Source of the DNA: Acetobacteraceae bacterium
Lineage (GTDB): Bacteria > Pseudomonadota > Alphaproteobacteria > Acetobacterales > Acetobacteraceae
Assembly (NCBI GenBank): GCA_027451405.1
Contig: DAIDJM010000009.1
Coordinates: 27,774-91,773, forward strand
Length of the DNA: 64,000 nt
Reading direction: 5' to 3'
Part shown: positions 24,705 to 34,212 of the stretch, piece by piece
How positions within the stretch are numbered: position 1 is the stretch's first letter
Layout of the letters: the number at the start of each line of letters is the position of its first letter
Translations under genes and position numbers: made by a program
The notes under the pieces: generated by a model
Seen by the model: the letters and a program-made list of their open reading frames with translations, nothing else
Told to the model about the DNA's origin: nothing
The model's database searches: none

Positions 24705-26147
24705 ATGCCCGAAGCGATGCTGAAGTTTATGCAGCTGCCCCAGCAGCCGCCCGAGAAACGCGCCGTCGAAAGCCGGCAGCGCGATTTCCACGAGATCTAC
24801 GCGTCGTTCTCCGCCACGGAAGCCGCCCGGCAGGCCAGCCGCTGCAGCCAATGCGGCATCCCGTTCTGTTCGGTGCATTGCCCGCTCGGCAACAACATCC
24901 CGGATTGGCTCAAGCTCGCCGCGGAAGGCCGGCTCGAAGAAGCCTACGAAGTCAGCTCGAGCACGAACAACTTCCCGGAAATATGCGGCCGCATCTGCCC
25001 GCAGGACCGGCTCTGCGAAGGCAACTGTGTCATCGAGAAAAGCTTCGACTCCGTCACCATCGGCGCGGTCGAGCGATTCATCACCGACACCGCGTTCCGG
25101 GAAGGCTGGGTCAAGCCGATCGTCGCGCCAACGGAACTGACCCAGTCGGTCGGCATCGTCGGCGCCGGCCCCGCCGGACTGGCCGCTGCCGAACAGCTGC
25201 GCCGTCTTGGATACCAGGTCCATGTCTACGACCGGCATGATCGCGTAGGCGGGCTGCTGATCTACGGGATTCCGGGCTTCAAGCTGGAAAAGGACATCGT
25301 CCTACGCCGGGCGGCGCTGCTCGCGGAAGGCGGCGTACATTTCCACCTCAATGTCGAGGTCGGACGGGACGTCACATTCGGCGAGCTGCGTGCCCGGCAC
25401 GATGCGGTGCTGCTGGCCGTCGGCGTCTATGCTGCCCGCGACATCGGCGGCCCAGGGGCGGGCCTCACCGGCATCGTGCCGGCGCTCGACTACCTCGTCG
25501 CCTCGAACCGGAAAGGTCTTGGCGACGCGGTGCCGGCTTTCGACAGCGGCGCGCTCGACGCGTCCGGCCGGGACGTGGTCGTGATCGGCGGCGGCGACAC
25601 GGCGATGGATTGCGTGCGCACCGCGGTGCGCCAGGGCGCCGCGTCCGTCACCTGCCTCTACCGCCGCGATCGCGCGAACATGCCGGGTAGCCTGCGCGAA
25701 GTCGCGAACGCCGAAGAGGAGGGCGTGCGCTTCGTTTGGCTTTCCGCGCCCGAAGCGTTTTTCGGTGACGAACAGGTGCAGGGTGTCATCGCCTCGCGCA
25801 TGCGTCTCGGACTGCCGGATTCGTCGGGTCGGCAATCGGTGCAGACCGTGCCGGACAGCCAGTTCCGGCTCGAAGCCTCCCTCGTGATCAAGGCGCTCGG
25901 CTTCGACCCCGAAGACCTGCCCTCGCTCTGGTCGGAAGACACGCTCGATGTCAGCCGCTGGGGAACGCTCAAGATCAATCCAAAAAGCTTTCAGACATCC
26001 CTGCCCGGCGTATTCGCGGCCGGCGACATCGTACGGGGCGCGAGCCTGGTCGTCTGGGCGATCCGCGACGGACGGGACGCCGCCGCGCAAATCCACGCTT
26101 ATCTTGCCCAGACAGCCAGCCCCGGGCTGCGCGTCGCGGCGGAGTGA
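24705..26147 (+). CDS. gltD: Glutamate synthase, small (beta) subunit
   Basis: NADPH-oxidising FAD/iron-sulfur subunit of glutamate synthase, which feeds electrons to GltB for the glutamine plus 2-oxoglutarate reaction. The 480 residues show the N-terminal cysteine clusters CSQCGIPFCSVHCPLGNNIP and CGRICPQDRLCEGNC for two [4Fe-4S] centres. The FAD site is VGIVGAGPAGLAAAEQLRRL, the NADPH site VVVIGGGDTAMDCVRTAVRQ, and the C-terminal FAD block FAAGDIVRGASLVVWAIRDG. An AGGAGG-like site precedes ATG 24705. gltB follows after 1 bp, so the two are one operon, in the order D-B rather than the commoner B-D. Confidence 0.96.
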   Translation: MPEAMLKFMQLPQQPPEKRAVESRQRDFHEIYASFSATEAARQASRCSQCGIPFCSVHCPLGNNIPDWLKLAAEGRLEEAYEVSSSTNNFPEICGRICPQDRLCEGNCVIEKSFDSVTIGAVERFITDTAFREGWVKPIVAPTELTQSVGIVGAGPAGLAAAEQLRRLGYQVHVYDRHDRVGGLLIYGIPGFKLEKDIVLRRAALLAEGGVHFHLNVEVGRDVTFGELRARHDAVLLAVGVYAARDIGGPGAGLTGIVPALDYLVASNRKGLGDAVPAFDSGALDASGRDVVVIGGGDTAMDCVRTAVRQGAASVTCLYRRDRANMPGSLREVANAEEEGVRFVWLSAPEAFFGDEQVQGVIASRMRLGLPDSSGRQSVQTVPDSQFRLEASLVIKALGFDPEDLPSLWSEDTLDVSRWGTLKINPKSFQTSLPGVFAAGDIVRGASLVVWAIRDGRDAAAQIHAYLAQTASPGLRVAAE

Positions 26148-26148
26148 C

Positions 26149-29100
26149 ATGACCATGGAACAGGATTTCTTGCGCGCCTGGGAGCGCAACGTCGAAGCGC
26201 TGCGGGGCAGCTACGATCCGGTTCAGGAACATGATTCCTGCGGCGTGGGCCTGATCGCCGCGCTCGACGGCAAGCCGCAGCGGCGCGTGGTGGAGGCCGG
26301 GATCGAGGCGCTGCGCGCGGTCTGGCACCGCGGCGCCGTGGACGCCGACGGCAAAACCGGCGACGGCGCTGGCATCCACATCGAAATACCCCAGGATTTC
26401 TTCGCGGAGGCCATCGAGCGCGGCGGCGATCGCGCGCGGGACGGGCGCATCGCCGTGGGTATGGTGTTTCTTCCCAAGACGGACTTCTCCGCCCAGGAAC
26501 GCTGCCGCCAGATCGTCGAGAGCGAAATCCTGAAGCTCGGCTATCAGATTTATGGCTGGCGGCAAGTGCCCATCGACGTCTCGGTGATCGGCGAAAAAGC
26601 CAATGCGACGCGTCCCGAGATCGAACAGATCATGGTCCGGAACGCGCTCGGCAGCGACGACGCAACGTTCGAGCGCGACCTCTATGTGATCCGCCGGCGC
26701 ATCGAAAAAGCGGCGATCGCGGCGCAGATCGGCGAGCTCTATATCTGCTCCCTTTCCTGCCGCTCGGTCATCTACAAGGGGATGTTCCTCGCCGAGCACC
26801 TGGCGACTTTCTATCCGGATCTCGCGGATCCGCGCTTCATCAGCCGCTTTGCCATCTACCATCAGCGCTATTCCACCAACACCTTCCCGACCTGGAAACT
26901 GGCGCAACCGTTCCGCATGATCGCCCATAACGGGGAGATCAACACGGTTTCCGGCAATATCAACTGGATGAAGAGTCACGAGACCCGTCTCGCGGCCGGG
27001 CCACTCGATTCCTTCATCGACGACATCAAGCCCGTGGTGCAGGCAGGCGGTTCCGATACCGCGGTGCTCGACAACGTCTTCGAGCTTCTCGTCCACGCCG
27101 GACGCGATGCGCCGATGGCCAAGACGCTGATGATCCCAGCCAGCATCGGCAATCCCGCGACCCTGTCGCCGGCGCATGTCGATATGTTCAGCTATTGCAA
27201 TGCGGTCATGGAGCCCTGGGACGGCCCGGCGGCGATCTGCGGCACCGACGGACGCTGGGTGATCGCCGGATTGGACCGGAACGGTCTGCGGCCTCTGCGC
27301 TACTGCGTCACCCACTCCGGACTGCTCATCGTCGGCTCGGAAACCGGGATGGTGGCTCTGGAGGAGACGGATATCGCGGAAAAAGGCCGGGTCGGTCCTG
27401 GCCAGACCATCGCGGTCGATCTGGATTCGCCCGAACTCCTCAAGCCGGACGCGTTGCTCGACCGGCTCGCCGCGCGCCACCCCTACGGCGAATGGGCCGC
27501 GCATGTGCGTTCCATCGACGATATCGTGAAAACCGACGCGCCCGAGCCCGTGCGCTACGAGGGCGAAACGCTGCGACGGCGGCAGCTCGCGGTCGGCCTC
27601 ACGCTCGAGGAAATCGAAACGATCCTGCACCCGATGGTGGTCGACGCGGCGGAGGCGACCGGAAGCATGGGGGACGATACCCCGCTTGCCGTGCTGTCGG
27701 AGACCTATCGCGGTCTGCAACATTATTTCAGACAGGATTTCTCGCAAGTCACCAATCCGCCGATCGATAGCCTGCGCGAGGCGGGTGTGATGAGCCTCAA
27801 GACCCGGCTCGGTAATCTCGGGAACGTCCTCGATGAGGATGCAAGTCAATGCGATCTGCTACAGCTCGACAGCCCGGTCCTCTCGACCGCCGAATTCGAT
27901 GCGATGCTGCGGACGATGGGCGGCTCCGCCGTCATCATCGACTGCACGTTTCCGGCCTCGGAGGGTGAGGCCGGCCTTCGTCGGGCGATCGAGCGGGTGC
28001 GCAGCGAAGCGGAACAGGGCGTGCGCGAGGGTTGCACGCACGTCGTCCTGACCGACGAGAACCAGGGTCCCGAGCGCGTTGCGATTCCGATGGTTCTCGC
28101 CACGGGTGCGGTGCACACGCACCTTGTGCGATCGAGCCTCCGCACCTTCACGAGCCTGAACGTGAGATCCGCAGAATGCCTCGACGTGCACGGCTTTGCC
28201 GTGCTGATCGGGGTGGGCGCCACCACCGTCAACGCCTATCTCACGCAGGAATGCATCGCCGAGCGCCATCGTCGCGGGCTGCTCGGCGCGCTCTCCTACA
28301 AGGAGGCCGTCGCGCGCTACAAGAAGGCGATCGACAAGGGCCTGCTCAAGACGATGTCGAAGATGGGCATCTCGGTCATCTCGTCATATCGCGGCGGCTA
28401 TAATTTCGAGGCGATCGGCCTGTCGCGCGCGTTGGTGGCGGAATTCTTTCCCGGGATGCCGTCCCGGATTTCCGGAATCGGACTTTCCGGAATCGCCCGC
28501 CGGCTCCTGTCGCTGCATCGGGCCGCCTGGAATGCCTCTTTCGTGGCCCTGCCGGTGGGCGGGCACTACAAACTACGCCGCCGCGGCGAGGCGCACGCGT
28601 TCGAAGGAAATCTGATCCATCTCCTGCAAAGCGCGGTGGCAACCGACAGCTTCCAGCTCTACCGCCGCTACGTCGAGGGCGTACGAAAGCTGCCGCCCAT
28701 TTCGGTCCGTGATCTACTGGATTTCCGGCGCGAGCGCTGCCAACCCATCTCGGTGGACCAGGTTGAAAGCATCACGGAAATCCGCAAGCGCCTGGTGGCC
28801 CCTGGCATTTCGCTCGGCGCGCTAAGCCCCGAAGCGCACGAGACCCTGTCCATCGCGATGAACCGCATAGGTGCGCGTTCGGATAGTGGCGAGGGCGGCG
28901 AAGACCCGGCGCGCGCGAGGCCGAGAGCGAACGGAGACAACGCATCCTCGGCCATCAAACAGATCGCCTCGGGCCGTTTCGGTGTCACGGCGGAATATCT
29001 CAACAATTGCCGTGAGATCGAGATCAAGATGGCCCAGGGCGCCAAGCCAGGCGAGGGCGGCCAGCTCCCGGGTTTCAAGGTCACCGAACTGATCGCGAAA

Positions 29101-30672
29101 CTGCGGCATTCGACGCCGGGCGTGATGCTGATCAGCCCGCCCCCGCATCACGATATCTATTCGATCGAAGATCTGGCCCAACTGATCTACGATCTGAAAC
29201 AGATCAACCCCGATGCCGCAGTCTGCGTGAAGCTCGTCGCTCGCTCGGGAATCGGCACGATCGCGGCCGGCGTCGCCAAGGCGAAGGCGGATGCGATCCT
29301 CATTTCCGGTCATTCCGGCGGCACCGGCGCCTCGCCCCAGAGCTCGATCAAATATGCCGGTCTGCCGTGGGAAATGGGCGTCTCGGAAGCCCATCAGGTG
29401 CTCATGCTAAACCGGCTACGGCATCGGGTGCGGCTGCGCGCCGATGGCGGCATCAAAACCGGTCGTGACGTCGTCATCGCTGCCATGCTCGGCGCCGAGG
29501 AGTTTGGCATCGGCACGGCCTCGCTCGTCGCGATGGGCTGCATCATGGTGCGGCAATGCCACTCGAATACCTGCCCGGTCGGGGTCTGCACCCAGGACGA
29601 GTCGTTGCGTGCGAAGTTCGAGGGCACACCGGAGAAGGTAATCAATCTCTTCTCCTTCATCGCCGAGGAAGTGCGCGGTATCCTGGCGGAACTCGGCTTC
29701 ACGCGGCTTGAAGACATCGTCGGCCGCAGCGATCTTCTGCAACAGGTCAGCCGCGGCTCGGATCTGCTCGACGACCTCGATCTCAATCCCATTCTCGCGC
29801 AGGCCGATGCCGGGCCGCACGCCCGTCACTGCACCCAAACGGGCCGCAACGAGGTCCCGGAAACTCTCGACGCCCAAATGATCGCCGACGCGCAGCCGCT
29901 CTTCGAGCGCGGCGAGAAAATGCAGCTGCAATACGGGATCCGCAACACGCACCGGGCGATCGGCACGAAAATCTCATCCCGTATCGTCCGGCAATTCGGC
30001 ATGACCGGGCTGCAGCCCGGTCACCTGACCGTGCGGCTCCGCGGCTCGGCCGGCCAATCTCTCGGCGCCTTTGCGGTGCAGGGCCTCCGGATAGAGTTAT
30101 TGGGCGATGCCAACGATTATGTCGGTAAAGGTCTGTCCGGCGCTACCCTCGTCCTGCGGCTGCCGCCGAGTTCGGGCCTCGTGAGCCAGGAAAATACCAT
30201 CCTCGGAAATACCTGCCTCTATGGAGCCACTTCCGGCAAGCTCTTCGCCGCCGGCCAGGCGGGCGAGCGTTTCGCCGTCCGCAATTCCGGCGCGATTGCC
30301 GTCATCGAGGGCTGCGGCTCCAACGGCTGCGAATACATGACCGGCGGGACGGTCGTGGTACTCGGTGCCGTCGGAGACAATTTCGGTGCCGGCTTCACCG
30401 GCGGCATGGCGTTCATCTACGATCCGGACAAGCGGTTCGAAAGCCGCGCCAACCGCGACACGATCGCCTGGGATCGGATACGCGCGCCATATTGGAATGG
30501 CGTGCTTCGGGGCCTCATCGAAGAACACGCGCGCGAGACCAACAGCCGCTTCGCCGCGCGCCTTCTCCACGATTGGGAATGGGAAATCAGCCGCTTCTGG
30601 CAAATCGTGCCCAAAGGCTATGAGCGCTACCTACCGGTGCCTCTCGCCGAACCGGAAGCGATGCGGGCCTAA
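26149..30672 (+). CDS. gltB: Glutamate synthase, large (alpha) subunit
   Basis: Large NADPH-GOGAT subunit that takes the amide of glutamine and transfers ammonia to 2-oxoglutarate. The 1507-residue protein has a class II amidotransferase domain at the N-terminus, where Cys31 in EHDSCGVGL becomes the catalytic residue after propeptide removal. The central and synthase domains carry the FMN barrel (VTAEYLNNCREIEIKMAQGA, SGHSGGTGASPQSSIKYAG). The [3Fe-4S] cluster loop is in CIMVRQCHSNTCPVGVC, and a C-terminal GXGXG beta-helix follows (GNTCLYGATSGKLFAAGQAG). The start is ATG 26149, 1 bp past the gltD stop. Length and motifs are complete. Confidence 0.97.
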   Translation: MTMEQDFLRAWERNVEALRGSYDPVQEHDSCGVGLIAALDGKPQRRVVEAGIEALRAVWHRGAVDADGKTGDGAGIHIEIPQDFFAEAIERGGDRARDGRIAVGMVFLPKTDFSAQERCRQIVESEILKLGYQIYGWRQVPIDVSVIGEKANATRPEIEQIMVRNALGSDDATFERDLYVIRRRIEKAAIAAQIGELYICSLSCRSVIYKGMFLAEHLATFYPDLADPRFISRFAIYHQRYSTNTFPTWKLAQPFRMIAHNGEINTVSGNINWMKSHETRLAAGPLDSFIDDIKPVVQAGGSDTAVLDNVFELLVHAGRDAPMAKTLMIPASIGNPATLSPAHVDMFSYCNAVMEPWDGPAAICGTDGRWVIAGLDRNGLRPLRYCVTHSGLLIVGSETGMVALEETDIAEKGRVGPGQTIAVDLDSPELLKPDALLDRLAARHPYGEWAAHVRSIDDIVKTDAPEPVRYEGETLRRRQLAVGLTLEEIETILHPMVVDAAEATGSMGDDTPLAVLSETYRGLQHYFRQDFSQVTNPPIDSLREAGVMSLKTRLGNLGNVLDEDASQCDLLQLDSPVLSTAEFDAMLRTMGGSAVIIDCTFPASEGEAGLRRAIERVRSEAEQGVREGCTHVVLTDENQGPERVAIPMVLATGAVHTHLVRSSLRTFTSLNVRSAECLDVHGFAVLIGVGATTVNAYLTQECIAERHRRGLLGALSYKEAVARYKKAIDKGLLKTMSKMGISVISSYRGGYNFEAIGLSRALVAEFFPGMPSRISGIGLSGIARRLLSLHRAAWNASFVALPVGGHYKLRRRGEAHAFEGNLIHLLQSAVATDSFQLYRRYVEGVRKLPPISVRDLLDFRRERCQPISVDQVESITEIRKRLVAPGISLGALSPEAHETLSIAMNRIGARSDSGEGGEDPARARPRANGDNASSAIKQIASGRFGVTAEYLNNCREIEIKMAQGAKPGEGGQLPGFKVTELIAKLRHSTPGVMLISPPPHHDIYSIEDLAQLIYDLKQINPDAAVCVKLVARSGIGTIAAGVAKAKADAILISGHSGGTGASPQSSIKYAGLPWEMGVSEAHQVLMLNRLRHRVRLRADGGIKTGRDVVIAAMLGAEEFGIGTASLVAMGCIMVRQCHSNTCPVGVCTQDESLRAKFEGTPEKVINLFSFIAEEVRGILAELGFTRLEDIVGRSDLLQQVSRGSDLLDDLDLNPILAQADAGPHARHCTQTGRNEVPETLDAQMIADAQPLFERGEKMQLQYGIRNTHRAIGTKISSRIVRQFGMTGLQPGHLTVRLRGSAGQSLGAFAVQGLRIELLGDANDYVGKGLSGATLVLRLPPSSGLVSQENTILGNTCLYGATSGKLFAAGQAGERFAVRNSGAIAVIEGCGSNGCEYMTGGTVVVLGAVGDNFGAGFTGGMAFIYDPDKRFESRANRDTIAWDRIRAPYWNGVLRGLIEEHARETNSRFAARLLHDWEWEISRFWQIVPKGYERYLPVPLAEPEAMRA

Positions 30673-30775
30673 GAGCGGAGCGTCGGCCCCTGACCAGGAC
30701 AAGCCGGGGACGAGAGCCTCAAACCCCCATCATTCTGAATAAGGCGTGCTGACTGAGCAGCCTCCTCAACCAAAA

Positions 30776-30836
30776 GGGGTTTGGGGCCTGCCGGCCCCAG
30801 CGGAGTGCAGGGGCGGAGCCTCTGCCCGCCGGAGGC
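30776..30836. repeat. GC-rich palindromic repeat, copy 2
   Basis: A ~60-bp unit in the orientation GGGGTTTGGGGCC...GCCCGCCGGAGGC, with hairpins GGGGCCTGCCGGCCCC and GCAGGGGCGGAGCCTCTGC. It lies about 100 bp past gltB in a 342-bp gene-free gap (30673-31014) that also carries elements A and B. Nothing else was seen in the gap. Confidence 0.85.
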
Positions 30837-30873
30837 GATCAGGATGTGTCGATCCAAACGTCGATACGCCCTT

Positions 30874-30998
30874 GAGCAAAATCCGATCAGATGGAATCAT
30901 CTGATCGGATGAATTTGCTCCAGGAAATCAATAACTAGAGCAACTTACGCCGATCTGACTGAAGCGCTGGCGCTCCAGGCAGATCGGCTGCTGCTCTA
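30874..30998. repeat. Composite palindromic element A (47 bp) + linker + B (59 bp)
   Basis: Element A spans 30874-30920 with the same stem CCGATCAGATG / CATCTGATCGG as the copy at 18185. After the linker CAGGAAATCAATAAC comes TA (30936-30937), then the 59-bp element B at 30938-30996, opening GAGCAACTTACGCCGATCTG, centred on GAAGCGCTGGCGCTC and closing CTGCTGCTC, then TA again (30997-30998). B is thus a palindrome flanked by TA on both sides. The reverse composite occurs at 38970-39094. Confidence 0.88.
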
Positions 30999-31014
30999 GA
31001 AAGCCGCGCCCCCT

Positions 31015-31239
31015 TCAGACTGCAGCCCCCACCGGCGGCAAAGCCAGGATCGCCGCCCGGGCATTCGGATCGAGTCCCTCACCACCATCGGCGACGAAGG
31101 CCGCGATCTCGGCGCGCATACGGGGCTCCCAAAAGCGGAGGATGTGCCGCTTGATTTCTGCCGCGGCCTCCTCGGGGGGCTTGCGGCGGTGAAACGCAGC
31201 GATCTGGTTCGCCATCATCACGAGTCGACTGCTGTCCAT
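31015..31239 (-). CDS. Formate dehydrogenase delta subunit-like protein (FdsD), orphan
   Basis: A 74-residue protein with the FdsD hallmarks LVMMANQIAAF at the N-terminus, IKRHILRFWEPRMRAEI in the middle and GGEGLDPNARAAILAL at the end. In NAD-dependent molybdenum formate dehydrogenases, FdsD is a small accessory subunit encoded last in the fdsGBA-C-D operon. Here no other fds gene is within the window: the neighbours are repeats on one side and the fzlA-like gene, divergent, on the other. The start is ATG 31239, with an internal ATG 24 bp in as an alternative. Either the operon is split or this copy serves another enzyme. Confidence 0.75.
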   Translation of the reverse strand: MDSSRLVMMANQIAAFHRRKPPEEAAAEIKRHILRFWEPRMRAEIAAFVADGGEGLDPNARAAILALPPVGAAV

Positions 31240-31313
31240 GCCTCCACCCCTCCCGGAAACGCGAGCGCGCCCGACATTGCGGCGCCAGCAGCGCCTATGC
31301 GAGACGTAGGCGC

Positions 31314-31982
31314 ATGCGCCTTCTCTACCATTTGCCGCTTTCGCCGTATTCCCGCAAAATACGCCTGGTGCTGGCCGAACGGCGTCTGCCGTTCGAACTC
31401 AAGGTCGAGCGGGTCTGGGAACGGCGACCGGAATACCTGCAACTCAATCCCGCGGGCACCGTGCCCACGCTGGTCGAGGAAAGCGGGCTGGTCATCCCGG
31501 ATAGCGGCGTCATCTGCGAATATCTCGAGGAAGCCTATCCGGACAGTTCCCTGCTCGGGCGGACGCTGGCGGAGCGCGTCGAAGTCCGGCGGATCGCCGC
31601 CTGGTTCGATGGGCAATTTGCCAATGACGTCACACGCAACCTGCTCGGCGAAAAACACATGAAACGCCTGCTCGGCCGCGGCCATCCGGACGCGAACGCG
31701 CTGCGCGCCGGCTATGCCAACCTCAAGCTGCATCTCGAGACCATCGGCTGGCTCGCAGAAACCCGGAAATGGCTGGCTGGGAACCAGCTTTCGCTCGCGG
31801 ATTTCGCCGCCGCGGGACATCTCTCCGCCCTCGATTTCACCGGCGAAATAGATTGGTCGGTCAGCGAAGCCGCGCGGGAATGGTATGCGCGAATGAAGTC
31901 GCGCCCATGTTTCCGGCCGCTGCTGATGGATCGCGTGGCCGGCGTGGATCCGCCGCCGCATTATGCCGACCTGGATTTCTGA
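31314..31982 (+). CDS. GST-fold protein, FzlA-like (FtsZ-associated)
   Basis: A 222-residue protein with an N-terminal thioredoxin-like GST domain (LLYHLPLSPYSRKIRLVLAE, NPAGTVPTLVE, DSGVICEYLEEAYP) and an all-helical C-terminal domain (WLAGNQLSLADFAAAGHLSA). The tail PPPHYADLDF and the LPLSPYSRK N-terminus resemble FzlA, the alphaproteobacterial GST homologue that binds FtsZ filaments and promotes septal constriction. In FzlA the far C-terminus is known to matter for function, and here it is present. If not FzlA, it is an ordinary cytosolic glutathione S-transferase. No cell-division genes are adjacent. Confidence 0.82.
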   Translation: MRLLYHLPLSPYSRKIRLVLAERRLPFELKVERVWERRPEYLQLNPAGTVPTLVEESGLVIPDSGVICEYLEEAYPDSSLLGRTLAERVEVRRIAAWFDGQFANDVTRNLLGEKHMKRLLGRGHPDANALRAGYANLKLHLETIGWLAETRKWLAGNQLSLADFAAAGHLSALDFTGEIDWSVSEAAREWYARMKSRPCFRPLLMDRVAGVDPPPHYADLDF

Positions 31983-32033
31983 GGAAGGCGGCGAGACCCG
32001 GCGCGGCGAATGCCGTCCGCGCCGGTCCCCGTC

Positions 32034-33164
32034 TCAAAGCGCCTTCCCGGACACCGCCACGGTTTCGCTTGCTTCGAAAGCTGTCCGGAAGTGCGCGTAG
32101 AAAATCCGATCCTCTTCGAGCCGGGCGTGCAGCGCTGAGCGCTCGCTTTCGCTCAGATCATCGGCTTTCAGCACGAACGGTGTGCGCGTCACATCAAAAT
32201 CGGGATCGGCGCATACATTGCCGCGCGCCCACTCGGTGAGACGTTCCATGCCGATCAGCGAAATGCGCGAAACCCTGCAGACTTCGATCGCATGCCCGGC
32301 CGTACCGTCCCCGAGGGCGGTGCAGATGGGATTGCGCAAATCGAGATCGGCCAGGATTCGCCTGACACAGTCGCGTGCACCGCGCTTGTCGGTCGGCGCC
32401 GGCGGAACGCCGACTCGCTCCCGCCACCGACGCATCTTCGGGTCCGCCGCCGCAGCCGAATTCTGCAGCGCTGCCAGAATTGCATGGGCCTGGCTGAGCA
32501 GGATTTCCTCCGGGTCGCGGACCACCGCGAACAGCAAATCCGTGGGCCGGTAGAGAGGCACCGGAAGATGGGCCCCGAGCAGCCCCACGGTCTCCGGCTG
32601 CAAAGAAACGAATTCCGGCAAGCGCGGTACGGATACCATCAGCGTGTTCGCGACCGGCAACCGATACAGCATCGGCCCCAATCGCTTGAACAGCTCGACC
32701 GTCTGCACATTGACCGCATCGGCGATCGCCGGATCGAGAACGGGGTGCTCGATGGGCGCACTCTTCAAGATATAGTCCGTCCCGGAACGCGGAATCGCGA
32801 TGTGGATCAGCCGCTTACGTTCTGGAAACGCATCAAAAATCCGGCGGACGAACGTGCGCCGAAACTCTTTCGATTGCACGAGCGACCGAATATGAGCGCC
32901 GACGCGATACGGCGTGGGCAGCGCGGCCAGCTCTGCGCCGGTCGGCCAGCGGCCGAGAAAGGCAAACGTGATATCGCGCGGATCGGCGCCCCCGTGTTGG
33001 ATCCCGCGCAACAGGCCTTCCAATGTCGGCTCCCGGCCCTGCGCGCCGATCTGCTCGAACACATCGCGCGGTCGCGCGGGCGGCGGCCGCAAGATCGTGG
33101 TAAGGCGCTTCTCGTCCTTCCGGATGACCGGATTGCCGACGAGTTTCTCGATCAGGAATGCCAC
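32034..33164 (-). CDS. Sulfotransferase-like P-loop protein of unknown function
   Basis: About 376 residues. The N-terminal ~100 residues (DVFEQIGAQGREPTLEGLLR, FAFLGRWPTGAELAALP, SKEFRRTFVRRI) look like the small helical domains that precede glycan-acting enzymes in this order. Next comes HIAIPRSGTDYI (about 122-132), which resembles the PAPS 5'-phosphosulfate loop, and FAVVRDPEEILLSQAHAIL (about 212 on), which resembles the 3'-phosphate motif. That pair suggests a sulfotransferase fold, but key lysine/arginine residues cannot be confirmed by eye. GTG 33164 has a GGAG site; longer starts at 33227 and 33242 run up to or into the fabD start. Head-to-head with fabD. Confidence 0.62.
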   Translation of the reverse strand: MAFLIEKLVGNPVIRKDEKRLTTILRPPPARPRDVFEQIGAQGREPTLEGLLRGIQHGGADPRDITFAFLGRWPTGAELAALPTPYRVGAHIRSLVQSKEFRRTFVRRIFDAFPERKRLIHIAIPRSGTDYILKSAPIEHPVLDPAIADAVNVQTVELFKRLGPMLYRLPVANTLMVSVPRLPEFVSLQPETVGLLGAHLPVPLYRPTDLLFAVVRDPEEILLSQAHAILAALQNSAAAADPKMRRWRERVGVPPAPTDKRGARDCVRRILADLDLRNPICTALGDGTAGHAIEVCRVSRISLIGMERLTEWARGNVCADPDFDVTRTPFVLKADDLSESERSALHARLEEDRIFYAHFRTAFEASETVAVSGKAL

Positions 33165-33240
33165 GCCCGGTCTCCGAGGCTCGATTGACAGCGCCGGACC
33201 CGGGCGGTAGCGCCGCCGCCGGTCCATCGGCAGGGGTCTC

Positions 33241-34212
33241 ATGGCTGTAACGGCGTTCGTCTTTCCTGGCCAGGGGAGTCAGGCGGTCGGCATGGGACGC
33301 GATCTGGCCGCCGCGTTTCCGGCGGCTCGCGACGTGTTCCAGGAAGTGGACGATACACTCGGGCAGAAGCTCTCGAAGCTCATGTTCGAGGGCCCCGCGG
33401 ACGAGTTGACGCTCACGGGCAACGCCCAGCCCGCGCTGATGGCCGTCTCGATGGCCGTCGTCCGCGTGCTGGCGGCGGAAGCGGGAATCCGCGTGGCCGA
33501 GCGCGCCGCGCTGGTGGCCGGCCATTCCCTGGGCGAATACAGCGCGCTCGCCGCGGCGGACGCGATCGATCTCGCCCAGGTGGCGCGCCTGCTGCGGCGG
33601 CGCGGCGAGGCCATGCAGGCCGCGGTCCCGCCGGGCGAGGGGGCCATGGCCGCCCTGCTCGGCGCGGAACTCGCCGAGGCGCAGTCGATCTGCGAGGCCG
33701 CTGCGGTGTGCCGGCGCGAAGGCGAACCCGACAAGCAGGAAGTGGTGGCGCCGGCGAACGATAATGGCGGCGGCCAGGTGGTGATCAGCGGTCATCGCGA
33801 CGCGGTGGACCGGGCCATCGCCATCGCCCGCGAGCGGGGCGTCAAGCGCGCCATGCCGCTTCCTGTTTCGGCCCCGTTTCATTGCCCGCTGATGGCCCCG
33901 GCGGCGGAAATCATGGCCGAAGCGCTCGGCCAGACCGCCATCCGCGCTCCCGCGGTGCCGCTCGTGGCCAACGTCACCGCGGCGAAAGCGACCGATCCCG
34001 ATATCATCCGCACCTTGCTGGTGCAGCAGGTGACCGGTCTGGTGCGCTGGCGCGAAACGTTGCTGGCCTGCGCGGAGATGGGCGTTGACCGTTTCGTCGA
34101 ACTGGGCGCGGGGCGGGTGCTGACCGGGCTTGCGAAGCGCGTGCTGCCCGACGCCACCGCGTTGAACGCCGGCACGCCCGCGGAGATCGAAGCATTGGTG
34201 AAGGCACTCTGA
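33241..34212 (+). CDS. fabD: Malonyl-CoA:ACP transacylase
   Basis: Moves malonyl from CoA to acyl carrier protein to start type II fatty-acid synthesis. The 323-residue protein has GQGSQ at 10-14, the nucleophile elbow GHSLGEYSALA with Ser96, and the catalytic His in PVSAPFHCPLM, followed by VPLVANVTA. The length is slightly above the usual ~310 because of an insert with REGEPDKQEVVAPANDNGGG before VVISGHRDAV. ATG 33241 has an AGGGG ribosome-binding site. fabG begins on the next base after its stop, so the two are coupled. Confidence 0.95.
   Translation: MAVTAFVFPGQGSQAVGMGRDLAAAFPAARDVFQEVDDTLGQKLSKLMFEGPADELTLTGNAQPALMAVSMAVVRVLAAEAGIRVAERAALVAGHSLGEYSALAAADAIDLAQVARLLRRRGEAMQAAVPPGEGAMAALLGAELAEAQSICEAAAVCRREGEPDKQEVVAPANDNGGGQVVISGHRDAVDRAIAIARERGVKRAMPLPVSAPFHCPLMAPAAEIMAEALGQTAIRAPAVPLVANVTAAKATDPDIIRTLLVQQVTGLVRWRETLLACAEMGVDRFVELGAGRVLTGLAKRVLPDATALNAGTPAEIEALVKAL

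Noticed and set aside
25975..27849. 624-residue minus-strand frame opposite gltD/gltB
   Set aside because: Antisense frame of conserved enzymes; no family similarity and no ribosome-binding site.
30673..31014. Hidden tRNA or small RNA gene in the gap after gltB
   Set aside because: The stem-loops are accounted for by the GC-rich repeat and elements A and B; no cloverleaf or CCA end was found.
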